This document shows positions 43,173-51,217 of a stretch of DNA of 51,553 nt, piece after piece; position 1 is the stretch's first letter; the number at the start of each line of letters is the position of its first letter. The stretch spans positions 1 through 51,553 of the forward strand of contig JAMCVK010000043.1 in NCBI GenBank assembly GCA_023475225.1, read 5' to 3'. The position numbers and the translations under genes were made by a program. The notes below the pieces were generated by a model that saw nothing but the letters and a program-made list of their open reading frames with translations, did no database searches and was not told the DNA's origin. The DNA is from Chloroflexota bacterium. GTDB taxonomy: Bacteria > Chloroflexota > UBA6077 > FW602-bin22 > JAMCVK01.

Positions 43173-43358
43173 CGCTGGGGCTTGCCCCAGCCTGGGAGGT
43201 GTCGGGGGACAAGGCTCGGACCTTACGTGCTCCTTCGCCAACCAGCGCAGTCATTTTTTCGTACTTCGCGGTGCCGCTGGCAACCGGCATTAGGGTTTTC
43301 ATCCTTCGTGGTGTCCCATGCAAGTGGGACATGGCCGATTTGGGGGCGTGACATTCTG

Positions 43359-44045
43359 CTAGGACCGAGACTCCAGTATGGGTGCGGTCAGGTAGCGAGC
43401 CAGTTGCCGAATCTTTTCTTCATCGCGCCTGGAGAGGAGCTGGCGAAAGTAGTCCCTCACCTTCCCGATCTCTTTTACTTGTTCCACCACGATATCCCCG
43501 GCAAGATGAGCGAGCACATTATGGTAAGCTCCCATAAAGAGAATGCCTACCTCCCCCTCCGTCAAGGTCTCATTGATGGTTTTAGCTGTGAACCTATCCC
43601 TCTCCTCCGTAAGGTGATCCTGGTGCATCCTTGATCGATAGTGGCTGGAAATCGTTTCCGCTGCCGTCTCACTGGTGCGTCTGGCCATATCTTCGTACTC
43701 CTGGACGAGAAGGGAGGTGTCCTCCGTCTTTCGTATCTCCGCTCCCTTTTTGATCAGATCGAGGATGATCTGATAATTTTCGCTGCTCCTTCTGGCTGCC
43801 TCCGCGATGATCCTCCGGCCCAGTTCTCCATCGGCGGCGAGTCCGTCTTGATAGATCTTAAGTCTGGCTACGTCAAGCGATAGGAGATACTCCGCCACGC
43901 TCTCCCAGAATCTGGCCATCGTTTCTTTGTGCTCTGCCCATCGTCTTTCGCCATAGAGAGCAGCGCTTCTCCTTTCAATGGTAGGGCCTAGACGTCCCAG
44001 ATCCGCTTCACTATGGATTATGGGGACATATAATAGTTTTCTCAC
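43359..44045 (-). CDS. Unknown protein at the end of the gas-vesicle/AAA operon
   Basis: 228 residues, soluble and mostly helical. It begins RKLLYVPIIHSEADLGRLGPTIERRSAAL and ends with GEVGILFMGAYHNVLAHLAGDIVVEQVKEIGKVRDYFRQLL. The central EGEVGILFMGAYHNV resembles a short motif in TraB/GumN-type or EreA-like folds, but I do not recognise the family. The ATG lies two bases after the AAA gene stop, so the two are translated together and may work together, for instance as an adaptor or substrate of the unfoldase. No catalytic signature is evident. Confidence 0.85.
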   Translation of the reverse strand: MRKLLYVPIIHSEADLGRLGPTIERRSAALYGERRWAEHKETMARFWESVAEYLLSLDVARLKIYQDGLAADGELGRRIIAEAARRSSENYQIILDLIKKGAEIRKTEDTSLLVQEYEDMARRTSETAAETISSHYRSRMHQDHLTEERDRFTAKTINETLTEGEVGILFMGAYHNVLAHLAGDIVVEQVKEIGKVRDYFRQLLSRRDEEKIRQLARYLTAPILESRS

Positions 44046-44047
44046 GG

Positions 44048-46192
44048 TTATTGCTCGCTGCTCTTAAGTGCCTCCATGAAGTGCTCGGCGGTTATTCTAA
44101 AAGTGGCCAGGTCTGCTGCTTCGGGTTTCGGACCGAGCCCATCGATAAACCCCCTGATCGCTAGCATGGATGCCCTCCTGCAGATAGCCTCTATATCGGA
44201 CCCTACCAGACCCTCGGTAGCACTGGCCAGTGCTCCAAGGTTGACATCGCTGGCCAGGGGTTTGCCCCTTGTATGAATCCTGAATATCTCCAGCCGGGCT
44301 TTGTCATCAGGGAGAGGCAGCTCAAGGCGCAGGTCAAATCTGCCGGCCCGCAGAAGGGCCGGATCGATAATGTCGGGCCTGTTGGTGGCAGCCAGGACCA
44401 CCACCCCTTTGAGCTCCTCTATCCCATCAAGCTCGGTGAGGAACTGACTGATCACCCGCTCGGTAACGTGGGAATCGGCACTGGTCCCTCGAACAGGGGC
44501 AATGGCATCTATCTCATCGAAGAAGATGATACAGGGGCTGGCCTGTCTGGCCTTCCTGAAGATCTCCCTAATGCCCCTCTCAGACTCGCCAACCCACTTG
44601 GAGAGCAGTGCCGGCCCTTTGACTGAGATGAAGTTCACCTGGCTCTGGCTGGCTACAGCCTTGGCCAGAAGGGTCTTGCCTGTGCCCGGCGGCCCGCTGA
44701 GTAGGATGCCCTTAGCCGGCCTGGTATGGGCCTGCTCAAATACCTCTGGATACTTGAGCGGCCACTCGATGGTCTCCATGAGCACCCTTTTGGCCTCCTC
44801 CAGACCGCCCACATCGCTCCAGCACACATCGGGGATCTCGGTGAAGACCTCCCTGATAGCTGAGGGCTCGATCTCCTTCAGCGCCTCGAGGAAATTGTCC
44901 ATGCGGACATCTAGCCCCGAGAGCAGTTCGTAGGGGATGTAATCTGCGTCCAGCTCGATCTTGGGCATTATCCTTCTCAAAACGGTCATCGCTGCCTCCC
45001 GGCATAGTGCCTCCAGGTCAGCGCCCACGAAGCCGTGAGTGATTTCAGCGAGCTTCTCTAAATTCACATCGGAGGCCAGGGGCATTCCCCTGGTATGGAT
45101 GTGCAGTATTTCCAGCCTTCCATTTTTATCTGGGATGCTTATGGAGATCTCGCGGTCAAATCTCCCCGGCCTCCTCAGGGCTGGATCGAGCACGTTCGGT
45201 ATATTGGTAGCCCCGATAATGATCACCTGCCCCCTTGATTTCAGGCCATCCATCAGGGCCAGGAGCTGGGCCACAACCCTGCGCTCCACCTGCTGATCTC
45301 CCCGGATCTCCTCCCTTTTAGAGGCTATAGCGTCGATCTCGTCCAGAAAGACTATGGCGGGGGCGTTCTCCTTGGCCTTCTCGAAGATAGCGCGCAGATG
45401 TGCTTCACTTTCCCCATAGAACTTGTGGATGACCTCAGGGCCGCTTATGTGGACAAAATAGGCATCAGTTTCGTTGGCTACCGCTCTGGCTATCAGCGTT
45501 TTCCCACACCCCGGCGGGCCATAGAGCAGCACCCCCTTGGGAGCCTCTATCCCCAACCTTTCGAAGAGCTCGGGATACTTCAAGGGAAGCTCGATCATCT
45601 CCCTTATCCTTTGAATCTCCCTCTGGAGCCCACCGATGTCCTCGTAGGTCACACCGGTTTTCTCCTTGCCAGCCGTAGCCTCACCTTTCACCTTTATGGT
45701 GGTGAGGGGACCGATTGCCACGGCGCCCTTTGGACTAGCGTCCGCGACTAAGAACTCCTGATAGTGGCTGCCCAGCAAGGTAGCCCTTACCTTGTCTTCT
45801 GGGGTCACAGGCAACCCCTCAAGAAGCCTTCCCAGGTATTTTCTGTCCTTCTCCCTTACAAAAGTGCTCGAGGAGGTCATGGGAGCGAGGATTACAGTGC
45901 TGGCACTTTCATACTCTATCTTACGGAGCTGTACTCTCTCCCCCAAACCAGTTTGCGCATTCTCGCGGGTGATGCCGTCTATCTGGACCGTGCCTTTGCC
46001 CCGATCCTGGGGGTAAGCCGGCATAACCCTGGCTACCGTAGGTCTCTTGCCGATGATTTGGATGATATCTCCCACCTCAACCCCCATCCTGGCCATATCC
46101 TGAGGGTCGAGCCTGGCCAGCGCTCGGCCTACATCCTTGGCCAGGGCCTCGGCTACCCTGAGAGTTAACGTTTCCCCCTTTACCTGCGCCAT
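44048..46192 (-). CDS. CDC48/p97-type double AAA ATPase
   Basis: About 714 residues. An N-terminal double-psi barrel/CDC48 domain (about 1-180: [30 protein letters not shown]) precedes two AAA modules: D1 with [17 protein letters not shown] and [15 protein letters not shown]2 with [17 protein letters not shown] and [13 protein letters not shown], both with second-region [17 protein letters not shown] arginine fingers. It should be a hexameric unfoldase/segregase. These are typical of archaea and found in some bacteria. ATG 46192 follows GAGGAGGGAAGGG; an earlier GTG at 46219 adds residues with no match. It is 29 bases after the HTH-Hsp20 gene. p97-like ATPases have been noted beside gas-vesicle genes. 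Confidence 0.95.
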   Translation of the reverse strand: MAQVKGETLTLRVAEALAKDVGRALARLDPQDMARMGVEVGDIIQIIGKRPTVARVMPAYPQDRGKGTVQIDGITRENAQTGLGERVQLRKIEYESASTVILAPMTSSSTFVREKDRKYLGRLLEGLPVTPEDKVRATLLGSHYQEFLVADASPKGAVAIGPLTTIKVKGEATAGKEKTGVTYEDIGGLQREIQRIREMIELPLKYPELFERLGIEAPKGVLLYGPPGCGKTLIARAVANETDAYFVHISGPEVIHKFYGESEAHLRAIFEKAKENAPAIVFLDEIDAIASKREEIRGDQQVERRVVAQLLALMDGLKSRGQVIIIGATNIPNVLDPALRRPGRFDREISISIPDKNGRLEILHIHTRGMPLASDVNLEKLAEITHGFVGADLEALCREAAMTVLRRIMPKIELDADYIPYELLSGLDVRMDNFLEALKEIEPSAIREVFTEIPDVCWSDVGGLEEAKRVLMETIEWPLKYPEVFEQAHTRPAKGILLSGPPGTGKTLLAKAVASQSQVNFISVKGPALLSKWVGESERGIREIFRKARQASPCIIFFDEIDAIAPVRGTSADSHVTERVISQFLTELDGIEELKGVVVLAATNRPDIIDPALLRAGRFDLRLELPLPDDKARLEIFRIHTRGKPLASDVNLGALASATEGLVGSDIEAICRRASMLAIRGFIDGLGPKPEAADLATFRITAEHFMEALKSSEQ

Positions 46193-46221
46193 CCCTTCCC
46201 TCCTCGTCCAGGTGGACAAGA

Positions 46222-46932
46222 TTATTTCTTTTTCCTGAGCTTTATCTCGAGGATTCCATTCTTGTAAGAGGAGACCATAGTGTCGGCATCGACTGGCGAG
46301 GGGAGTAAGACCTCCTTGCTGTATTTCCGGTCCTTTCCCTCAGCTGTGAGGGCCAGGATATCCTCCTTGACCTCCACATGAATGTCATTGGCCTCCACGC
46401 CAGGAAGTTCGGCGATTATCACTAAGTGATCGCCTTCGTCAAGCACGTCAACCAGTGGTTCGCGGACCTCCGCCACCACTGGGCCCTCCTCCGTTGCCCG
46501 GATGTTGCCAAACTGCTCAATGATCGGCTTTCCGCCCAGACCTATCTTTACACTGAAGCCATATACACCCTTAACCTTGTCGCCTGGACCTCTAATCTCC
46601 CCGGAGCGGGTGTATTCTTCCTTACCCTCCTCAGCCATCTTGGAGACCAGGTCAAAGAGGCCGCCGAGCCCCTTGAACAGGCCGCCAACGCTGAACTCAA
46701 TTCCCTCTCCAGGTTCCTTTCTTTTTGCGCTCATTGGAATGCCTCCCCTCTTGCGTTGGTCTTTTATTTGGTTTTGCAGTTCCTCTATCCTGAGACTTAT
46801 AATGGGCAGTGGCCTGGTGAGACCCCCTTCCCAGCGCCTTACCGTCTGTAGCGAGACGCCGAGCAGGCGGGCAAACCTCTCCTGAGATAGCCCAAGCTCC
46901 AGGCGGAATTTCTTGATCCTTTCTTCTTCCAT
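46222..46932 (-). CDS. HTH-Hsp20 fusion protein (GvpH-like small heat-shock domain)
   Basis: 236 residues in one frame. Residues about 1-50 are an XRE-type HTH ([31 protein letters not shown]). A short charged linker leads to residue 67, where MSAKRKEPG starts a segment typical of archaeal/bacterial GvpH proteins ([46 protein letters not shown]) and then an alpha-crystallin (Hsp20) domain ([28 protein letters not shown]). An inner ATG at 46734 has a strong GGGGAGG seven bases upstream, so a free GvpH-like protein could also be made. ATG 46932 is preferred over GTG 46938 for spacing. It is first in the operon with the AAA gene. Confidence 0.9.
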   Translation of the reverse strand: MEEERIKKFRLELGLSQERFARLLGVSLQTVRRWEGGLTRPLPIISLRIEELQNQIKDQRKRGGIPMSAKRKEPGEGIEFSVGGLFKGLGGLFDLVSKMAEEGKEEYTRSGEIRGPGDKVKGVYGFSVKIGLGGKPIIEQFGNIRATEEGPVVAEVREPLVDVLDEGDHLVIIAELPGVEANDIHVEVKEDILALTAEGKDRKYSKEVLLPSPVDADTMVSSYKNGILEIKLRKKK

Positions 46933-46959
46933 AGACACTCACCCTCCCCATGCGCCCAT

Positions 46960-46988
46960 ATTATAACATATGTTTAATCAAATGTCAA
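46960..46988 (-). promoter_or_regulatory. Perfect-consensus promoter with internal palindrome, HTH-Hsp20/AAA operon
   Basis: Minus strand -35 TTGACA (46988..46983), 17-base spacer, -10 TATAAT (46965..46960): a perfect match to consensus. The palindrome AACATATGTT at 46965..46974 touches the -10 box and fills part of the spacer; it could bind the HTH protein encoded just downstream. Confidence 0.85.
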
Positions 46989-47046
46989 TACTCTTGACCT
47001 AAAACTGTCGAACAACGGGGATTTGGGGCCCATATCTATGGATCTC

Positions 47047-47412
47047 TCAAGAGAGGATGTCATGCACCCTGTTGAGCAGGGCGGTAGGACTGAAAGGCTT
47101 GCTGAAGTAGTCATCAGCGCCTGCCTGTTCGGCCAATTCCTTATCGGCGGCGCTGCTCTTGACTGTAAGCATCACAATCTTTATCTTCGAGGTGAGCGGA
47201 TCACTCTTGAGGATGTGACAAACGGCATAGCCATCAACCTTAGGCATCATTATGTCCAACAGGATAAGGTCGGGTTGTTCCAGGTGGGCCAGCAGGATGG
47301 TCTCCTCGCCATTGACTGCATGGGTGATCTCGAATTCTTCTCCAGCCAGCGTGGCCTCGACCAAGCGGCGCAGGTATTCGTCGTCATCGGCGATAAGGAT
47401 TTTTCGTTTCAT
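47047..47412 (-). CDS. Stand-alone response-regulator receiver
   Basis: 121 residues, a CheY-like single receiver: KILIADDDEYLRRLVEATL, phospho-Asp in LILLDIMMPKVDGYAVC, Thr in MLTVKS and Lys in DYFSKPFSP. There is no output domain and no kinase in the cluster. The start at 47412 is chosen because residues before it are unlike receivers and come from the repeat-rich spacer. It could deliver a signal by protein contact to the gas-vesicle or unfoldase machinery. Confidence 0.93.
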   Translation of the reverse strand: MKRKILIADDDEYLRRLVEATLAGEEFEITHAVNGEETILLAHLEQPDLILLDIMMPKVDGYAVCHILKSDPLTSKIKIVMLTVKSSAADKELAEQAGADDYFSKPFSPTALLNRVHDILS

Positions 47413-47674
47413 GTTGGTTGATACCCTCATCCCCCTGCCCCCTTCTGGACTACCCCCCGTCCGCCGAACGCAGACTCTGCACGCCCCCATCTGCGAGAAA
47501 TGGTGGATATAGGCTGGGTCGAAGACTCTTCGAGGTGGGGCCTTCAGGACTTCTAAGGAGGGGGGGGTTCTCCCTTGACCTCCTTTCCCTCCTGTTGTAG
47601 GGAAAGACGCCCTCATCCCCCTTATCCCCCTTATCCCCCTTATCCCCTTCTCCTTTCAGGAGAAGGGGATGTGA
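47413..47674. repeat. C-rich repeats and hairpin between receiver and Hsp70 genes
   Basis: The gap holds the dispersed ccctcatccccctgcccc lead (near 47425), a gactc-ttc-gag hairpin like that near 41.92 kb, a three-copy period-10 run of ccttatcccc (about 47619..47649), and a perfect 13-bp stem atccccttctcct / aggagaaggggat (47642..47670) just past the Hsp70 stop. This hairpin lacks a U-run and may partly insulate the two operon parts. Confidence 0.7.
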
Positions 47675-49189
47675 CTATAGGTTGTGCCCTCCCTTCTGAA
47701 CCTCTCCGCTGCTGGCTTCTGCCTCATTGATCATGCGCCGTATGTCCTCAGAGCGAAGCCCTTTTGAGGAGACAACTCTCACACTTTCGGTTTTTTCGGT
47801 TAATAGATCGGTGGCGGATACGTGGAGGATGCCATCAACATCAACATCAAAGGTGACCTCAATCTTGGGCACTCCCCTCAATAGTGGGGGAATGCCCTCT
47901 AGCTGAAAGCGGCCCAGCGATATGTTGTTGACGGCGAGTTCTCGCTCCCCTTGCAGTATATGAATATCTACCGAGGTCTGATTATCGGCTGCGGTGGTGA
48001 AGATCCGCGCCGCGGAGGCTGGTAGCGGGGTGTTTCTACGGATTATCCTGGTGAAGAGGCCGCCCTGAGTTTCGATGCCCAGCGAGAGAGGAAGTACGTC
48101 GAGAACAACCGCTTTCTCGATTAAGCCAAGCAGCATCCCGGCCTGAATGGCCGCACCCAGAGCCACGACCTCATCGGGATTGATGCTCTGGTAGGGCTCC
48201 TTCCCCAGGAGTTGCCTGGCTAGTTCTCGGACCGCTGGCATCCTGGTGGCTCCTCCCACCAGGATCACTCGGTCAATATCTCGAGGCTCCAGCCCCGCAT
48301 CGGCCAGAGCCTGGCGGGTGGGAGGGACCATCCTCTCCAGCAGGTCTCGAGTCAGCTCCTGGAACCTCTCTCTGGTCAAGGCTGCCCTCAAGTGCGTCGG
48401 GGCAACCGACTCCCCGCCGCTAAACGGCAAGTAAATGGAGGTTGACGACGCTGTGGAAAGGTCTATTTTGGCCCTCTCGGCGACCTCCCTCAGCCTTTGC
48501 CAGTCCATTCCATCCCCGGGGAAGTCGACCCCGTAGTCCTTTCTGTAGCACTTTGCCAGGTAGTCCATCAGGCGCCGATCATAGTCATCCCCACCCAGCC
48601 AGGTATCGCCGCTGACGGCTCTTACCTCAAAGATGCCCTGCTCCAGTTCGAGGATAGAGACATCGAAGGTGCCACCACCCAGGTCCCAAACCAGAACGGT
48701 ATGGATATCTTCGCGGTCAAGAGCGTAGGCCAGGGCAGCGGCGGTGGGCTCGTTGCTGATCCGAATGACCTCCAGGCCGGCCAAAAGGCCCGCCTCCTTG
48801 GTCGCCTGGCGCTGGGGGTCGCTGAAATAGGCGGGCACGGTGATCACGGCTTTCTCCACCTTCTCGCCCAGGCGTTCTTCTATATCCGTCTTGACCTTCC
48901 GCAGGATTAAGCTGGAGATCTGCTGAGGTGTGTATTTCCTTTCACCGATCCCTACCTTATAATCGGAGCCCATACGCCTTTTGATCGAAAAGACTGTCCT
49001 CTCGGGGTTAGCCGCCGCCTGCCTCCTGGCCAGTTGCCCCACCAGAGGTTTCCCATCCCTGCAGAAAGCGACAGCCGAGGGCGTCAGCCGCTGACCCTCG
49101 GCGTTGGGGATGATCTTGGGCCGGCCATCTTCGATAACGGCCGCGACGGTGTAGGTTGTCCCCAGGTCGATGCCAACTGCTCTGGTCAT
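47675..49189 (-). CDS. Lid-less Hsp70 (DnaK-like) in the gas-vesicle cluster
   Basis: 504 residues from ATG 49189, whose A-T-G overlaps the upstream GvpJ/M stop (ATGA). The N-terminal ATPase is complete: AVGIDLGTTYTVAAV, VITVPAYFSDPQRQATKEAG, VLVWDLGGGTFDVSILEL, VILVGGATRMPAVRELARQ. The substrate-binding beta domain is there (SLGIETQGGLFTRIIRRNTPLP, GIPPLLRGVPKIEVTFDVDVDGILHVSA), but the chain ends soon after EDIRRMINEAEA, so the helical lid of normal DnaK (about 100-130 residues) is missing. An Hsp70 with no lid releases clients fast and may be specialised. No DnaJ or GrpE is near. A longer upstream start at 49303 lies in the other gene. Confidence 0.94.
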   Translation of the reverse strand: MTRAVGIDLGTTYTVAAVIEDGRPKIIPNAEGQRLTPSAVAFCRDGKPLVGQLARRQAAANPERTVFSIKRRMGSDYKVGIGERKYTPQQISSLILRKVKTDIEERLGEKVEKAVITVPAYFSDPQRQATKEAGLLAGLEVIRISNEPTAAALAYALDREDIHTVLVWDLGGGTFDVSILELEQGIFEVRAVSGDTWLGGDDYDRRLMDYLAKCYRKDYGVDFPGDGMDWQRLREVAERAKIDLSTASSTSIYLPFSGGESVAPTHLRAALTRERFQELTRDLLERMVPPTRQALADAGLEPRDIDRVILVGGATRMPAVRELARQLLGKEPYQSINPDEVVALGAAIQAGMLLGLIEKAVVLDVLPLSLGIETQGGLFTRIIRRNTPLPASAARIFTTAADNQTSVDIHILQGERELAVNNISLGRFQLEGIPPLLRGVPKIEVTFDVDVDGILHVSATDLLTEKTESVRVVSSKGLRSEDIRRMINEAEASSGEVQKGGHNL

Positions 49190-49485
49190 CTCTCCCGACC
49201 TGGTATTCCCTGCCTCTCCAGGATGATATCTTCGCCCGACAACGCGGCGACCTCTTTCTTCTCTCTGTGCTTGCTCTCCCAGGCCCGCGTGCGCTCGTCC
49301 CACTCCTTCATCAGCCCATACTCGAGCATGGTCTCCATCCCAGCCAGGGCAGCCCGCAGGTTCACGCCGATAAGGGGAACGCCAGCAACGGAGATGATGA
49401 GGTCGGCATGGATTATCAGCCCCTTATCCAGCACCCTGTCCAACAGGTCCACCAGGGTAGCGTGCGAGTTGCGGATTGGCTCCAT
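49186..49485 (-). CDS. Gas-vesicle protein, GvpA/J/M family
   Basis: 99 residues. The conserved core STLVDLL-type helix and DKGLIIHADLIISVAGVPLIGVNLRAALAGMETMLEYG matches the GvpA/J/M group of wall or accessory proteins; ATLVDLLDRVLDKG and VAGVPLIGVNLRAALAG favour the J/M (minor) branch. The tail (WDERTRAWESKHREKKEV) is charged, unlike the short tail of major GvpA. It lies 11 bases after the GvpF/L gene. The major GvpA, if any, must be upstream of the window. Confidence 0.93.
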   Translation of the reverse strand: MEPIRNSHATLVDLLDRVLDKGLIIHADLIISVAGVPLIGVNLRAALAGMETMLEYGLMKEWDERTRAWESKHREKKEVAALSGEDIILERQGIPGRER

Positions 49486-49496
49486 AGCTACCTGTA

Positions 49497-50312
49497 TCAG
49501 GCACCTCCTACAAAGCTATAGGGAGGCCAGGGTCCCGTAAAACGCACCGAAAAGCCCTCCAGCTGATTGATCTTGTCCAGCTCCCCCCCCAGCCCTGTGT
49601 ACTTGTCTCTACGGACCAGACAGGAGAGGTTCATGATCATCTGCAAGTCCTGCTCTGCTCCCTTCGTCTTTTCCACACGAATATCGTCAGCATGCTTCCT
49701 GATGCGGCTGTAAAAATCCCTGAAGCACTCGTCTGCTTTGGTCTCCATCTCGCGCTTGATGATGTTCTCCAGCCTCTGCCGGTACATGTAGGCCAGGCCC
49801 TTGGACTTAGTTTCGATTTCCTGTTCCAGTTTTTTTATTTCCGGGCTTGTTTGGGTCAGTTTTTGGGCAATGACCTTGGGGTCCCACAGGACCTGCACCC
49901 CATACTCGGCCCTGTCTCTCACCCTCTCGATTTTCCTTTTGAGCCCTTTATACTCCTGCTCGAGCCAATCCTGCACCTTTCGCTCGGTGGCGTCCCCTTT
50001 AATTATGGTGTCGAAGGTCAACGGAAGCACTGTGCCCCACCTTTGCCAGGCGGCATCAACCACCTTTTGATGTGTCATTACCCATGCCGTCACCACTTCC
50101 TGGTCGTCTGATTGGTACGGCTCTGCCGGGCAATTGTGCACCACGGCGCAGATGTCTTTAGAGGGGATGGTATAGACCACGTTTCCCTCTAGGCCGATTG
50201 CCCCCAGGTTCACCCTTTCCCCGGCGTCGGCAACACAATAGAGGTATCTTCCCTCTCCCGCTACGATGGCCTCGGTGGCTGGCGCAGCCTTGGTCTGGTC
50301 ACGGTATTGCAT
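49497..50312 (-). CDS. gvpL: Gas-vesicle protein GvpL/GvpF
   Basis: 271 residues. GvpF/L fold: GRYLYCVADAGERVNLGAIGLEGN, YTIPSKDICAVVHNCP, MTHQKVVDAAWQRWGTVLPLTFDTIIKGD, a long coiled-coil (about 130-200), and the closing FTGPWPPYSF, the hallmark of the family. GvpF/L are vesicle-assembly accessory proteins; one binds GvpA early in assembly. It overlaps GvpK by 14 bases. Confidence 0.95.
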   Translation of the reverse strand: MQYRDQTKAAPATEAIVAGEGRYLYCVADAGERVNLGAIGLEGNVVYTIPSKDICAVVHNCPAEPYQSDDQEVVTAWVMTHQKVVDAAWQRWGTVLPLTFDTIIKGDATERKVQDWLEQEYKGLKRKIERVRDRAEYGVQVLWDPKVIAQKLTQTSPEIKKLEQEIETKSKGLAYMYRQRLENIIKREMETKADECFRDFYSRIRKHADDIRVEKTKGAEQDLQMIMNLSCLVRRDKYTGLGGELDKINQLEGFSVRFTGPWPPYSFVGGA

Positions 50313-50637
50313 CTCTAAGTCCTCTGCTCGATTTCCTCTCTCCCCATCTTTCGGGGTTCAGCATCCTGTCCAGGACATCGTCCACGATTTCATCGAGTCC
50401 ATCCCTTACCGCTTTCACGGACTCAGCGAGCCCCTGCTCCTTCTTTATCTCCTCGATGGCAGTGTCAAGGTCCATGAGCGCCTGCCCCAGCCTTTCCATC
50501 TCCTCCTCAGTCAATCTCCCGCCCTCCATGCGCTTCATGGCCTGAAGATTGAGGGCATCCCTTATTATCTCTACAAGGGCGATTACCAGCCCGAGCACGC
50601 CGTGTTTCAGGCTCTTCTCATCGATAGCGACTACCAT
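50299..50637 (-). CDS. gvpK: Gas-vesicle protein GvpK
   Basis: 112 residues, the full GvpK pattern: DEKSLKHGVLGLVIALVEIIRDALNLQAMKRMEGGRLTEEEMERLGQALMDLDTAIEEIKKEQG. An accessory needed for vesicle formation. It stands between the Hsp20 and GvpF/L genes with short or overlapping junctions, clearly one operon. Confidence 0.95.
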   Translation of the reverse strand: MVVAIDEKSLKHGVLGLVIALVEIIRDALNLQAMKRMEGGRLTEEEMERLGQALMDLDTAIEEIKKEQGLAESVKAVRDGLDEIVDDVLDRMLNPERWGERKSSRGLRDAIP

Positions 50638-50654
50638 AGTTCTGAGCTGTCTCT

Positions 50655-51209
50655 CTAGGATGTTCTCTGCAAGTGGACTTCCAGGATGCCGTTTCGGCAG
50701 GTCGCTTTCAAACTGTCCGCCTCGACCTGGGAGCCCAGCCTGATCTCCTTCCGATAGCTGTGGCGGGCGGCCGGTTTCGTGGACAGGGAAAGAACGTCAC
50801 CCTCGACCTTGAGCTCCAGCTCGGCCAGCTCCACGCCCGGAACCTCAACTACGATTACGATCCCCTGATCCTCGTAGAAAATGTCTACCGCTGGCTCAAC
50901 GACTTCGGACGGCTCCGCTACTTTCCCGCGGCCTCTTCGTCTGGTTGGCGAGCTGGTTTCTATATGGTATTCCCTTTCTCCCAGGCTGCTGTGTGTCCTG
51001 ATATGCCTACCGATGCTCGTCTGTCCCCTTCGCCACTCCTCATCGCTGAGCACCTCCCTCCCCCCAGCCTGCTTCAGCTTTTCCCTGAGTTCTGCAAGCC
51101 GACCCCTTACCTCCTCTGGGGAAGAAAGGAGTTTCCCCAGGTCTATCTTGAGACCGGAGAGGTCGAGGGTGCCGCCGATGATCTCAGACTCCTTATTACC
51201 TTTCTGCAT
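50655..51209 (-). CDS. Small heat-shock protein (Hsp20), gas-vesicle associated
   Basis: 184 residues. An N-terminal charged region (about 1-105) with LSGLKIDLGKLLSSPEEVRGRLAELREKLKQAG precedes an alpha-crystallin domain (about 108-182, PAVDIFYEDQGIVIVVEVPGV, NGILEVHL). It resembles GvpH-type proteins. ATG 51209 follows aggggat. It is the second Hsp20 of the cluster; the other is fused to an HTH. It may keep hydrophobic GvpA-like proteins soluble during assembly. Confidence 0.92.
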   Translation of the reverse strand: MQKGNKESEIIGGTLDLSGLKIDLGKLLSSPEEVRGRLAELREKLKQAGGREVLSDEEWRRGQTSIGRHIRTHSSLGEREYHIETSSPTRRRGRGKVAEPSEVVEPAVDIFYEDQGIVIVVEVPGVELAELELKVEGDVLSLSTKPAARHSYRKEIRLGSQVEADSLKATCRNGILEVHLQRTS

Positions 51210-51217
51210 AGTATCCC

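Noticed and set aside
42895-43293. A 132-codon plus-strand frame covering the 59-bp repeats
   Set aside because: It starts inside the Fur gene, spans its promoter region, and its repeat-rich product matches nothing; better read as a non-coding repeat region.
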